Shown: positions 1 through 12,535, counted from the first letter of the stretch. The stretch: 64,000 nucleotides of DNA from Hyaloscypha bicolor E (GCF_002865645.1 NW_020194559.1:372001-436000), one strand, 5' to 3'. A program made the numbers and translations. Notes: generated by a model not told the origin, from the letters alone.

Positions 1-1590
1 TTAAATTTCAGGGTTTAAGGCGCTGAGCAAGTGGGTGAAGCGATTCGGATCAAAATTATGCTCTAGATCCTCCTGTATCTTTAACACAGTCATCGCTCCT
101 TAGGTGCTAATAATGGGAGGAGAGAGAAGATAACTAAAGTGAGTAAAAAGAATCATATGAAACCGAGAAGTCAAGTCTGCCGAGAGCCAAGGAGGGGTAA
201 TAGGGGGGACACGTGACGAGACAGTCGTATTATCTCACAGGTATTTCCTTAACTTACGAATTTCAACTTCCCATTTCATCACTGTCTCCCGGCGAGAGAA
301 AAATCGGTTTTTAGCTTGGGCGAAAAGTGGGTTTGGGCGGTTGGTGGGTGAACCCTTCTATCTTTGGGGGTTTCAGGAGGGGTTGATGGCTGCAAGGTTT
401 GGCTTGTCGATCGCGAAAAAAGGGGTACTTTAGCTAAACCACTGAGATTTGACGACACGGAGACATTTTCTTTGTGCGGTAGCTCGGGCCGTAAAACCTG
501 TTGGTGCGGCTGGCTGCTGGCAGGATCCAAGTGTTGAGAGATGAAGAAACTAAGAACTCAGTGTGAAAGTCGAAATTTGAAAAATTAATAAATATACTGT
601 TTTAAATATATCAAGTCATTGGTCAAAAATTCCCGCCCTGCTCTAATGAGCTTGTTGGGGAAAGAAATGAAGCTGACGTCTCCCATTTATTGAACCGTCG
701 GCCAAAAAGTGCCAGATGAGCTGGACGGTCGTTTTTGGCCGCACGCAAGCTCGCACATCTCGAAACTAGAAAAGGTGATTGATAATCTTACAAGCGATTT
801 TGACAAACAATCAATGCTCTGCCGATTTTATTTTCCACGTCAATCGACTTCCGAGGAATAACTCAAAGGTTGCCTTTGGAGCTGGTTGAAAGATGTCTTC
901 TGTTCAAGTCAAGGTGAACCAGACCAAGCTCAGTCTTCATTCCATACAACTTCAATCTATACATCTCCAATCCAATCAGGCTCAGCACAAGTCGCTCTAA
1001 GCCATAGAATCAGCTCTAGGAGAGATATTTTCAAGCCACTTGGATCTAGTTCTCATCTGGCGGCGGAGAGGTCCGAAGACAGGAATCAGGTATGCATAAG
1101 GTGGCAGATTATACAGGCAGCAAGTCTACCACTTTTGCGATTGCTTTCGGGTGGCATCTTGCCGAAAACTGGATGCAGAAGTCTCCGCCGGGTCTTTGAA
1201 TCGTGGATATCCAGTTGATATGCTCAGCCCTACGCCACAACAAGCCAACCTGAATGGAGTCGGAATATGCCAACCAGTCAAAATCAAAATTTACAAAAGC
1301 CACCTTTCCCAGGCCTACTGCATTTGAACTTCTCAACGGGAGATGCCGTCTGAGAAATCGCAGCTTATTTGTTCGTCATTCAAATTGTAGAACCCGGGTC
1401 CAGCACTCTCCGCGCCATGAGCCACCTTGCTCAGCTGGATCACACGAGAAAAGAACTCACACTCATGGCTTCGTGATTTAAGGAAAGAAGCAGGTATGAA
1501 ACTTCAGGGTCCTGGAGATTTCAATTTTCAATTTTCTAGCTAACAAAAGCTTACTTTACACATTAGAAGTTGTGTCACAGCGTGAGAACC
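1..1590. other. Intergenic stretch, possible gene remnants
   Basis: No gene could be built with confidence. On the minus strand an ATG at 93 opens a 30-codon frame that stops at position 1; it could be a short first exon or chance. From 892 on the plus strand a short frame begins MSSVQVKVNQTKLSL and stops at about 1000. The neighbouring frame stays open to 1218 without an ATG. This looks like degraded or intron-broken coding sequence, but I cannot name a family. Base composition is normal and there is no RIP signature. Confidence 0.3.
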
Positions 1591-2871
1591 ATGCATCTTC
1601 TCGCAACCTCCACCTTACTGGCAGTCATCATAGCAACAACCTCCGCAGCACAATACAAAAACTACACCGAATTCGACCTCTTCAAAAACACAGGCTTCGT
1701 ACCTTGTCCTGTCAACGCCAAAGCCACAAACGATGCATCTACCACTGATTTCGCTGCCTCTCGTTGGGTCACCACCCAAGAACAAGTCTGCAGATACATG
1801 GCCGGAACCCCGATCATAATTCCTACAACGCCATCTCAGACAGCTTTCTTTCCATGGTATCCGACATACCTTCTCCAAGCTGTATCGCTTTCCCTATCCT
1901 ATCTTGGTCTCTGGCTCACCTTACGGAGTATGACCAAGCAGCAAGGAACCCCCTCGGTGCGAATCCCTCGTCTATTTTGGATTCAGTTGCCGTTCGATGC
2001 CGTCCGTATTATTGCCTTCCTCTTCAAAGCCATCCACGGATTTGCGGATGAGAAACGCCTCGCATGGATCAACGTCCTTCTATGGCTTCTCCCATTCACA
2101 TACGTCTTCATCACCCTTCTAGCAGCTCAAGAACAGAGCACGTCACGACAATACGTTTACACACCCACTCCCCAAGGCCTAGAGTTCCAAACTTCAGACC
2201 ACCCGGAACACAAGATCCAGTCCGCCACCGAAGTACAAGCGCTCTCACTCACACAACCAAAGGCATGGAATGGCATCCCAACCCGCTGGAAAGTCATCCT
2301 CATTTCCTCTATTCTCGCCACCATCCTCCTCCTCACCTTCTCTTTGGCAACAGTGATAGAACACTGGCAGTTCCGCTGGATTTCTCCCTCCACTGCGCTT
2401 GATAAACAAACATATATACCCATACCCAACGCCGTCAGCAATCCCAGTACCCTGGGACAGCTTCCGAACACCTGCCTCGAATATCTCTCCTCTGACACAC
2501 TCCAGCATACAGAATTCTTCCATCAGGATAGCGAAAGAAAGGCATTTGCAGTTATTACAACTCTGCAACTTGTCTTTTCTCTCTTCTCCCTCTCTGCCAT
2601 CTTTCGTGGAAACAAAACCCTGCTTTCTCGTTCCTCCCAGGTGCTCATCATCAACGCGGCGATAACGTGCCTTGGGTTATTTATACCTGCATTCGCGGTC
2701 GGCATGCTGATTGTGAAAGAGAAAGGCGCGGTTCTCAGGTTTACGAATGATCTGGAGGTAACTGGGGGTTGCACGTTTGCGTTTTTGGGAATGAAGAGGG
2801 AGGTGGGGTATTGGGATGTACCGTACGAGTTCGGGTTCAGGGTTGCAATGAGCTTTTTTGGTGCTGCGTAA
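1591..2871 (+). CDS. Multi-pass membrane protein of unknown function
   Basis: Single-exon gene of 426 codons. The first in-frame ATG is at 1591; the frame is open for 21 more bases upstream but has no ATG there. Residues 1-20 look like a cleavable signal peptide (MHLLATSTLLAVIIATTSA). A polar segment of about 70 residues with cysteines near 38 and 67 follows and is likely extracellular. After that come about six hydrophobic segments, at roughly residues 90-115, 130-150, 160-185, 240-265, 325-345 and 355-385, with a cytosol-like polar loop at 190-235. Predicted as a plasma-membrane or secretory-pathway protein. I do not recognise a named family; many filamentous ascomycetes carry orphan proteins of this kind. 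No intron is needed and codon use is normal. Confidence 0.75.
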   Translation: MHLLATSTLLAVIIATTSAAQYKNYTEFDLFKNTGFVPCPVNAKATNDASTTDFAASRWVTTQEQVCRYMAGTPIIIPTTPSQTAFFPWYPTYLLQAVSLSLSYLGLWLTLRSMTKQQGTPSVRIPRLFWIQLPFDAVRIIAFLFKAIHGFADEKRLAWINVLLWLLPFTYVFITLLAAQEQSTSRQYVYTPTPQGLEFQTSDHPEHKIQSATEVQALSLTQPKAWNGIPTRWKVILISSILATILLLTFSLATVIEHWQFRWISPSTALDKQTYIPIPNAVSNPSTLGQLPNTCLEYLSSDTLQHTEFFHQDSERKAFAVITTLQLVFSLFSLSAIFRGNKTLLSRSSQVLIINAAITCLGLFIPAFAVGMLIVKEKGAVLRFTNDLEVTGGCTFAFLGMKREVGYWDVPYEFGFRVAMSFFGAA

Positions 2872-4858
2872 TTAGGGCAGCGTTGTCCTTGGAGAAGGTT
2901 TTTTTTGTTTGTTTTTGGTTTGTGTTTTTATGTTTTGTTCCCGTTTCACCATCGACAAGCGTACCCTTCACTCTCAGGACCTAGTATGTCGTTTTCAGTT
3001 TCAGAGTTTAATAGCTTCCAATATTCTACGTAAAGAATTGTTTACATCAAAATGCACTTTTTTCTGGCCTTTTTTTCTGCGGAAGAATACAATCGAATTA
3101 TTTTAAGAACAGTCGGATGGATCTTGAAGATCCGTTGTCAAGATCTATGTGATACCATGAACCTAACTTCCCGGGAATTACCCTGAGGAATCAGCACTGC
3201 TATTTGTTAAGCAGCTCTGAGCGAACCATTTTGCCGTTCTTACGCACACAAGTTATGGGGCATTGCAGTTAGGTGATACAGAACATGGTGCAACTAAAAG
3301 CTCTGCCGAGAAGTTTCCCGGATTGAGCACCCCTCTAATTGCATGAGACTGGGTGATGCAGTACTTATTCACCGGGGGATGAGGATATGTTTCTTTGCAT
3401 AAATACTTGTGTTACAAAATTTTATACCCCTGTCCTTCCTTTCGTCAACTCACGCTGTGCTGATCTGTCCTCACCTCCCTGCTTCGATCACTCTCGTTCT
3501 CTCTCGCCTGCCCTGAAAGGGCTTCATAAGCCGGGGCATGAAACCCCCACTATATAGTTCCTCACGTGCAGAAGCCCGGGGACCGCCATTTTCGCCACCC
3601 TCCGTGCTCTCCTCAGGAGTTGAAGCATGAGGATACTTTGGGAAGGATCCAATTTCGTCATGTGATAGCTAGGCAGTCTGGTTGCCTCCTCACCGCGTTT
3701 TTCTTGTTCATCCAGTTGATAAAGCGTATCAACAATACGAGTCCCGGTAAGCCTACTCTACACCAACACCGATTTTCCTACCCGTTGAAAGATCGCGTTT
3801 CGGTCTTGGGTGACCCGAACAGTGAAATTCCGCAGCCCAGAGCTGGCCTGCATCAGTGGTAGTAGAATTTTAGATCATCGCATAATCTACACCCACTCGG
3901 CCGCAGTCGGTGGGTTGCCTGCATAAACAGACAGGGCCGTTATGCTCTGGATCGAGGGGATGTTGACGTTTCGTAAGGGCTATACAACACTATAGTCGCA
4001 AGGCTTAATAAACTAGTACAATACGTAAGAGAGAAAAGAAAGCAATTTAATAGTTCACAAATTTATCAAAGCCTCATTTACATTCTCAGGATTTTTCTGT
4101 GTACTCATTTCTGCTAAGCAGTTCCTGTCGGATTCATTTCTCCCCTGTCTGCCTTGCTTCTTTATGCTCTGAATTTTTGTAATGATACCGAACCCGCTAA
4201 TCGTACCGAAAAGGGTTGCAAAGTCTAGCATAAAAGGATTTTCCTCCCAGAGATGGAGGTCTCCTGAGCCGGGGTGGTACCAAGACTTTAGCTTCGCTAC
4301 TGTAGGCTCAAAACCACCATTTGAAATTCTTTCTTGAAATGAGTGAACACGATCGCCTGGCTGACTAAATCACGACTCCTGCACAACTGTCCAAAGACAG
4401 TGGTGAGTAATTTCGGCTACTTCCAACAAGCTTGGTTCATACACCACGGAAAGCACGCAAACCAGTCCCATTTGCATCCCCTGCCCTTAGTGGTTCGATT
4501 CATGACAAAACTGTGAAGATACCTTCCGTTACCATCTGCACAGATTACACATGTTAACATGGTGCCACCAAATACCTTTGGAATTGCGGCCGATATCAGC
4601 ACCAGTTTCTTCCCTAATTGTGCGTTTTGAGAACCACCGCAAGCGGCCATCCATTCGTCCGTCGGTAGAAAATTCCCCCATAGCCGAAAGTCTTACTTCT
4701 CCACACCGATTTAACCATGCATCGGTCAACTAGAAACAACACGCTTCCGACTCACCAATCTCTCGAGCTTTCAGAGCGAAATTAATCCAGCGTCCAGAAT
4801 AGCAGAATCCGCTGAAGACCTCCTTAGACCTGAGACAAGCTTCTTCGCTTTCAGAGAC
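2872..4858. other. Intergenic region, no gene recognised
   Basis: About 2 kb of normal composition. The open frames here lack ATG starts, or are short and unlike proteins I know. A TATA-like box lies at about 3550 after CT-rich sequence (3430-3500), but no convincing coding exon follows. The T-rich stretch just after 2872 is probably the 3' untranslated region of the upstream gene. Confidence 0.4.
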
Positions 4859-5761
4859 ATGTTCCCTATCAAAGAACTACCATTTGAACTTCGAGCCCTA
4901 ATCTACCCACACACCTTGATTTTGCAGCACGATAACAGTGCCCCTACCTTCTTGCTTGCTCTCGCGGCTGATGATGTTCTTTACGCCGAAGCCCAGCGCA
5001 TATATCGGGCAATCAATGCAATCGTTACGACCAAGAATCAAGGTGCTTTCGGGAAGCTGAAGATGAGTGAGTTGATGAACATCAGACATTTGAGATTAGT
5101 GTTCCCAGGCCCGTATGTTCCATTACTATCCCCTCCTGTTCTCGTTCATAGCTAGCCAAATAGAAACATTTCCCCTGTCTGGTCTGGCGTCTCTTTTGGT
5201 TACATCTGACGAGGGAATAGCCAAGATACGGGACCTCGCAGTTTGCAAATATATAAACCGCTCCTCCATAATAACTTCCTCAGCGCAACTCTCGATTTCT
5301 CCGCTCTGGACTCGCATTCGCGCAAACATTCCCAGAACCAGGACCAAACCTCGTACTCCGGGCCCATCGACCTCATCAAGCAGTTGCTGAGAGCTTCTGT
5401 TTGTGGCTTGTCACAAATAAGCATCAAATTTGAGCCCTGGACTGCTGCGTATGCGCCGTACACTGATTACGGCCTTGAAACCGACGTGTCTTATTACACC
5501 CAAGAGAATAGCGCTCGCAGGAAGGACATAGAAACGCTTAATAAGCATCTGGGCGTAGCAGCAAAACTAGAGAGAGTGGTGTCAGCGGATGTGGAGGAGT
5601 GTTGGGTTTGGCGTGCGGGGAAAGGTGAAGTAGGAGCGTTACGTTGGAGGGAACACCCAGAAGTTGACCCGGGAGCTGGACTAGAGGAGGCATTAGGGGG
5701 TATGTATGAGAGATCTGCAAGAGCTTGGATAAGGGACTTGTCAATTCGGAGGGAATTGTAA
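4859..5761 (+). CDS. 2EXR/F-box-like fungal hypothetical protein, two exons
   Basis: Proposed exons are 4859-5112 and 5242-5761, giving 257 residues. The intron 5113-5241 runs from GTATGT to CGCAG and keeps the frame. The N-terminus reads FPIKELPFELRALIYPHTL, close to the start of the 2EXR/F-box-like proteins common in ascomycetes (a leading aromatic-proline, then LP-ELR-IY). The rest carries scattered aromatic and leucine-rich helices and a charged C-terminus. Such proteins may act as substrate adaptors, but none has a settled function. Oddity: part of the proposed intron (5157-5245) is open in another frame and looks protein-like. A 43-nt intron (5113-5155) plus a one-base frameshift near 5240 is therefore an alternative, and the gene would then be broken. 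The downstream flank turns AT-rich within 130 bases. Confidence 0.6.
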
Positions 5762-6256
5762 AAGTGTTGATATTTTCATGCGTTGATTTGTTTAAACTTG
5801 CTTATTTGTGTGTATGAATCTTGTTTAAGTGTGTTATGTAGCGAACTGGGGATCTAATGCGTTAGGGAGCTATCTCTGAAATGATCTAGGCTCAATTTTG
5901 CAACTGCGATTCATTATAATTAATATAGAAATAATTATTTCGAGGTTATTAATTGTAATACTTAATGTTTAAGCAAGGGCACAAAATTAAGCTTTAATAA
6001 GTTTAATTTTGAAGTAATAGAATTTGAATCTATAGCTATGAAAAGTCGTTTTCGTATAGTTAAAAGGCCCAAAAAATACTAGTAAATATTAATAAAAGTA
6101 TATACTTATTATATAGGACATATAATTATTATTTTAACGAGTTGAAACTCGATTTATATATTTAATTAAAAGTCTTTACTAGGTTATATAACTATAAATA
6201 AGTTTATATAATATATATATATTAATAGCAAATATTAAACTAGATTTAATAGCCTA
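5762..6256. other. Gene flank passing into AT-rich RIP-type DNA
   Basis: Composition falls from normal to nearly pure A/T between about 5880 and 5950. No open frame of any length is present. This is the left edge of an AT-rich block that runs to about 13975. Confidence 0.6.
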
Positions 6257-6561
6257 ATATAGTACGGCAGGCCGTACTCTCCAAAAATCATGTTGTTTTG
6301 GCGGTTTTGAGGTTTTGGTTATATGGCAAAGGCCGCGGCCTTTTATATATGACTTGCGGAAATCACATAAGAAAGCTGGTTTTTCTGTAGTCCTAGAGAA
6401 TAATCCTTTCTGGATATATAATTAATTGAGCTTTTGTATACTATATACTATTTATACTTTACTATTTACGTTTTTAATTTGTTATTTTACTATTAAGTCA
6501 CGTTTTATACTCTAGTATACTTTATATAGGTTTTTGTCTTATTATAGTTTCCCTCCCATAC
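6257..6561 (+). mobile_element. MITE copy M1, RIP-mutated
   Basis: About 305 bp that align end to end with the cleaner copy at 16307-16611. It keeps the subterminal inverted repeat GTACGGCAGGCCGTAC, the core palindrome AAAGGCCGCGGCCTTT and the T-rich right part. Most differences are CA to TA or TG to TA, as RIP produces. The left terminus is eroded and the right end lacks two bases of the consensus, so the edges are good to a few bases. It has no coding capacity. Confidence 0.8.
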
Positions 6562-6750
6562 TAATTAAGCTAGTACTTATATGAGATCGCATTCCCTAAT
6601 TAGGACTAGTACTTCCGTATACCTAGTAAAACGTTAGGTAATATATATAGAGAAAACCGGAGCTTTAGAAATAGATATTAATTAGTTTATTTATTAGAAC
6701 TAGTTCTTGGAATTAATTATACTCTTATATTTTACTTTATATCTTAGATT
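6562..6750 (+). repeat. Dispersed repeat R, copy 1
   Basis: This segment is the reverse complement of 16614-16815, with RIP-type differences. Shared blocks include GCTAGTACTTATATGAGATC (GCTAGTGCTTATGTGGGATC in the other copy) and the GAACTAGTTCTTGGAAT block. In both places repeat R abuts the right end of the MITE, but in opposite orientation. It may be part of an LTR; I cannot assign a family. Confidence 0.6.
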
Positions 6751-6865
6751 TTACTATTCCTTATTACCTTAACTACTTGTATAGTACCCTGTTATTATAT
6801 GCCTTATATAAAGTAAATAAAAATTAAAAGTAAACCTTATTTAAAATTACTTATAAGTATAATAC

Positions 6866-7136
6866 TATTGGTTTACTAGTAATATATAGTACTATTATAT
6901 AGGTATGGAAATACTAATTATATTAGTTAGTAAAGTTGTTATTATTTCGAAATAGGGATTATAGTATTATAATATTAATATGCGATCTCTAAATCTGCTA
7001 AGCCTAAAGGGGTCTAGTCTACTAGTCAAGTTACTAATAGAATGCGAGGTTATATAATTATATCCTATATCTTATATCCCATTACTTATATCCCGTAACT
7101 ATATATATAACTCCCAAAGAAATAGCTATACTAATA
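6866..7136 (-). repeat. 3' LTR of copia copy 1
   Basis: 271 bp, equal in length to its partner at 13003-13273. The ends read TATTGGT and ACTAATA, which fits TG...CA ends after RIP. It shares most of its sequence with the 328-bp LTRs of the second element but has fewer units of the internal 14-bp repeat. Confidence 0.85.
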
Positions 7137-7249
7137 CTAGAAATTCTCTAAAAATACAAAAAATAGTATTTTCCTCTAATTATATATAAATTCCCTAATC
7201 CGGCCTAGTACCAGATTTCCCAAACGCTCTATATATCTATATTACTTCC

Positions 7250-7312
7250 GAGGTTTTGGTTATATATTAAAGGCCGTAGCCTTTTATATATAACTTTCCC
7301 TCCTATAATATT
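7250..7312 (+). repeat. MITE-like core segment inside copia copy 1
   Basis: About 60 bp just inside the left LTR match the centre and right end of the MITE family: GAGGTTTTGGTTATAT, then the AAAGGCCGTAGCCTTT palindrome and a CCTCCTATAATA end. The same segment sits at 41163-41225 in the other copia copy, so it was present before both copies inserted. Confidence 0.6.
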
Positions 7313-10300
7313 CTCCTATCCTATATATTTATTTCCTGCCCTATTTATACTTAATCTATTTCTCTATATCTAATTATATAGTATTTGTATTAATTAGATA
7401 CTTGAGGGCATTTATTAGCTTTGATTTTATTATAGAATCGGCAGGATTCAATTCTCTCTTAATCTATTTAATTTCTGTAATCTCTTATTATTTATATATC
7501 TAGTAAAGATATATTATATTAATTATTAGATACTTTTCTTGAATAGTTCCTAATTTAATAAGGCATTTATATAATAACTTCGAATCCGTATAGACTACTA
7601 GTAGTAGTTCTATTTCTAGTATTCTATTAATTATAGATTTGACTAAAGTGCCTATATTAAAGCCATAAGCCATATTATAGAGTTCCGAAGCTAGAATACT
7701 TCTAGTAATTCTCTTGTATTTAATAGAGAACTAGTAAATAATATTAGTATATCTAGTTTTATTTACTAGAACTAGAATATATCCGATTTAAGAAGAGAGA
7801 TCTCTATTATTTATAAATAAAATATTTATAAAAATAATTAAATATAAGAACTTCTTTACTAGCTTTATAAATCTTAGTTCTTTAATAGTATTTTTAATTT
7901 GCTATTAAATATACTTATTAAGTACCTTTATATTAGTTTCTGAGGATTTAATAGCTTAAGTAGTAATTAATAGGTTATATAAAGCTTCTGGTTAATAGAC
8001 TAATATAATATATACTTCTCTAGTATATTAGGTAATATATTAGTCCTTAATAGAGAGATCTTAATAAATAGTACCCCTATTACTTATAGTAGTAGTATTC
8101 TTTATAGAAATGGTTCGGAGGTTTTTATACTAGTATTCCTATATAAGGGTAATTCTAGTAGTATTTATATAAATAATATCTCTATTAAACTTGAGATTAT
8201 AATTAATAGTAAGGTATTTATATTTCTTGGCCAAGAACTTAGCTTTTTAGAGCTTTAGTTACTTTGTTTTTATAAAATCGTTATTTCCGATAAATAGGGT
8301 ATTATTAGTTTAAAGGCTAATAATTCCGAAGAGTTACTTGCTATAAAGGAGGCAAGAATTATAAGTTAACTATTTTATAGAAAGCTTATTAATATAATAG
8401 AAATAGTAAGTCTTAAACTAGTAGTTCCTAGCTTCTAGTATATTATATAATAGTTTTATAACTTTTAGAACTAAATTATTATTTAGATTTAGCTTTCTAG
8501 TAAGCTTATAAAGTGAGTTAATATAAAAATTATAGTTAAGTAAGATTATTAATTAGATATAAGCTTGCGAGATATTATATAAATATAGTTCTATAATATC
8601 TATTATTATAGTAGTAATATTAAGGATAATTCTCTGGCTAATATATTAAATAGTAAGTAATTATATTAATATTATATGTTTTTTACTATTATTATAAGCC
8701 TAGATAACTAGTCTCGACTTCTTAAATTCTTTTTCTATATTCTTATTCTTAATCTTATTAATAAACCGGAAGTTAAAGATATATATTTTCTTTAGTATCT
8801 GAGATCTAGAAGTAACCTTAAATATACTCTTTTCTAGAAGGCTAGTAACTTTAACTTAATAGGAGTTCTTATACAGGTTATTATCTTATAGGAATATTAT
8901 AATATCCGGGTTCTTATAAGAGTATTCTCTATTATATTTTAGTAAAATAGCAGGAATAATAGGAGAAATCATACCTGTATTATTTTTAGTCTTATTATAA
9001 AGTTTAGAAACAGGTTCAGGTTCGGGGCTATTAGTAATAACCTTAATATTTCCTATATAAAAGGGCTTTATAGAGGTTAAGTAAAAAGTAATATTGCTAT
9101 ATAATAGAACTAGTATATAGTTTTCCCTATTAATGGCTACTAGCTTATATAGCCTATTCTAATTACTAGGTTAACTAGTATTTCCTTTATACTATATAAG
9201 AATATTTGAATTTAAGGAAAGTTTATAGATATTAGTAATACTAGAACTATTTCGGGTATTTAGGGTATTTATAATCTGGTATCTAGCTTAAAGCTTTTGA
9301 ATTTCTACTATTACTTTCTTGAGTACTACTAATTACTATAATATAGTTAGTAATAGAATATTATATTCGGTTATTTGGGGTAAAGTACTATAAACCAAAA
9401 GGGTTAGAATAATATTATTAGGTCTAGTAGAATTATTAATAGCCTTAAAAGCCATTTAAAATATAGTATTCTTATTAATTCTATTAATTTTAACTATAAT
9501 AATAAGATAAATATATTAAATCGGGCTATAGTAATATTCTATAATTCTAACGGAACTATAAGCTTCTATAAAAACGATTTTAATCTTAGTTCCTATAGTA
9601 TTTATAAGCTAAATAAACTTCTTACTAGTAAACTACTTTCTAGTATCTATTATAATCTAATTAGAAGAGCCTAAATAGATATTAATCTAATACTACTTTA
9701 GGGTATCCCAAGTATATAATATACTAATATTTTAAAGCTATTAGCCGGCTTAATATCTAGTACCTTTATTAATAATATAAAGTATAGGCTTACCGGAAAT
9801 ATAGAAAATATTAATAATAATAGAATAGTTAAAGCTAATATTATTTCTTAGATTAAACTTAAATTATTCCGGTAATTATTCGAATTTCTGGTATTACTTA
9901 TAGTACTTTATAAGATACTTAAGGGCTTCTATATTAATATTATAGCATGCTTATTCTAGTATATTTCGAAGCTTACTAATAAATAAATAACTAAAATAGT
10001 AGTATAGATATTATAATTCGACTTTTATAAGAAAGTAGAGGTTATAAATAAAGAATTCGGAAATAAAGCTTTATAAAATAATATTCTAAAGCAGGAAAAA
10101 GTATTTAAAATATTATATTTTAGGTATAAAGTATCTATTAGAAATAATAAGATAATTAGTAAGATTATTAAAATAAACTTCTAGCTTATTTATATTAGCT
10201 AAGCTAAATAGGAATAGAGTTTTTATAGATATAATATAGAATTATACTTGCCTAATTAGTATTTTTACTATTATAGATCTAATAAAAGATATAGATCTAA

Positions 10301-12310
10301 TACTAAACTAGATATTAACTTAATTTTTAGTAGTTTCGTTAAGTTTAATACTACTATTAGTCTGCTATAAAGCTTGGAATTAGTTAGAACTAGTAGTTAA
10401 GAATCTAAAGGCTCTGGTATTAATTATAACTTTATAAAAGCAGTAAATATTATATCTTAATATATTATTAATTATAAATATCTGGGTATTTTCTATTTAT
10501 TTAATAGATTCTAAAGTATAGTTTTCGCCTATTATCTAATATATAAGGAAAAGAGAAGTAAAGTTATTTATAAGAGTATTAGTTATAGGAATAGCAGGAA
10601 TAGGGGCTATAGAAATAGCTAGAAAGCTCTTAACGGAAATAAAGTAGGAATTAGAGTAATATTTCTTTCCTTTATTTATTTCTACTAGTAAGGCTTTAAA
10701 AGTATTACTTACTAGTTTATCTTTACTACTTTTATTATTCTTTTCTCCTTTAAATTCAGTAATATATTATATATAAGTACTATTAAAGTATTTATTAAAG
10801 TTGCAGGTATTTCGGGATCTAAATTAGTAAATATTTCTATTCTTGAATTAAGTCTTTTTAGCCTCTTATTTCTCTAGTATATACTTTTATAAACGGTATT
10901 CGAGTCTCTTATATATAAAATATAACTTCGGAGTATAATTATTATAATTATAGGGCTTGAAATAGTTATTACGAGTTCCGAAATTATAGCTAGGTCTATA
11001 TTAATAATTTCCAGACAAATAGTAATTTAAAGAATTTTAAGAATAATATTATTAATTAGTAAAATAGGTTTTAGTAGTAATTTATTACTTTTTCTTATAG
11101 GTAATAATAGACGATTAGAGCTTATTAATAAGCTAGTCGAGATTATTAGAAGAGTCCGAGATTATATATTAGTATACTAGTAAGCCTTAATAGGAGATAA
11201 TAATCTTATTATATAGGAATTCGGTACTTTATAAGGCAGGAGTAAAGCTATACTATAATTTATATAGGTTATTAATTAGTATTTGAATAAGCTTAAATAT
11301 TGTTTTTTTAGGGTTCTTTACTATTATAGTTACTAAGGTAATAGTATTTTATTTATCTAAATTTTAATAATAAAAACCGGGGCCTTTAAAGAAGCTATAA
11401 ATATTTATATAGGCTTCTTTATATATATGGCTCGAGAGCTAGTTATTATAGAAATGGTCTTATACTAGTTCTTTTAATATAATAGGAAAAGCTCTTACTA
11501 GTACCTCTTCTAGAAGCTCTATATATTAGTAGATATTAAGAAAAATAATAAGTTTATAATTAAAACTACTATTAGTTCTATTATATTTCTATATTTCGGA
11601 ATATATCTTTACTACTTCTCTAATAAGCTTCTTAGCAGAAATAGTAGATACTAATTAATAGTAGTTCGGGTTTGGTAGTAATACTAGTAATAATAAAGGT
11701 AAAAGTAATAGATAGCCTTAATTTAGAAAAAGTAGATAAATAGCTTAATTTCTTAACTGAGATTATCTAGTTCCTTTATATCTAGTTTTATCTAGAATAA
11801 AATAAACTAATATAATAGGTCCCTAAAGAAGATTTATTCTAATTGGATTATTATTAATAATATTAGCTTTGTTTTATATATTCTTTATTTCTTTTTTGGT
11901 AAGGTTAATAAAGAATTATATAATAGTAAGATTTCTATAATTCTATTTAATATAAATATTACTATACCGAAATTAGACTTAAAGATTTTATATAAATATA
12001 TAGTTAATTAGACTATATACTATAATATTAAAGTTTTTGAAGTTATTCTAAAATAGATCTTATAGATTATTATTACTCTTCCTATATAAGATATACTAAT
12101 ATATCTTGGTAGTTATATATTCCTGAAGTTTAGTCTTTATTATAGTTACCGGATTAATACTATTCTCCTATTTTTTAATTAGTTCCTTTCCCTTATTAGT
12201 ATCTATACTAAACCGAGTTCAGGTTCTTCCTAGTATATATATATGGTTTATAGTAGGAGGGGTTCAAAGGTAAGATAGTTTATAGTAGGTTTATAGAAAG
12301 GGTTCGGTAG

Positions 12311-12535
12311 TAAAGGTATTCAGATGCCTGGTTTAGATACCTGGTTTAGATGCCAGATACCTAGTTCAGATGCCTGGTTAAGATACCAGATATCTGGTTA
12401 TTAAGATACTAGATATCTGGTTTAGATACCAGATGCCTAGTTCAGATATCTGGTTAAGATACCAGATATCTGGTTATTAAGATACTAGATATCTGGTTTA
12501 GATACCAGATGCCCAGATACCTAGTAAGGTATTAA
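12311..12535. repeat. Minisatellite in copia copy 1 leader
   Basis: Repeated 11-14 bp units of AGATACC(T/A)GGTT type, including AGATGCCTGGTT and AGATATCTGGTT. About 16-18 units are partly arranged as a longer higher-order repeat (GGTTATTAAGATACTAGATA occurs twice). It lies between the 5' LTR and gag. The sister element has a much shorter version at 46245-46325. Confidence 0.8.

Noticed and set aside
279..530. 83-codon minus-strand open frame
   Set aside because: Low-complexity Ser/Pro/Gln-rich sequence without homology. Possible 5' leader or chance.
3566..3862. 98-codon open frame
   Set aside because: It starts at GTG, has no ATG near the start, and the sequence shows no domain or family pattern.
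4490..4510. GGTTCGATTC resembling a tRNA T-loop
   Set aside because: No matching acceptor, D or anticodon arms could be found on either side.
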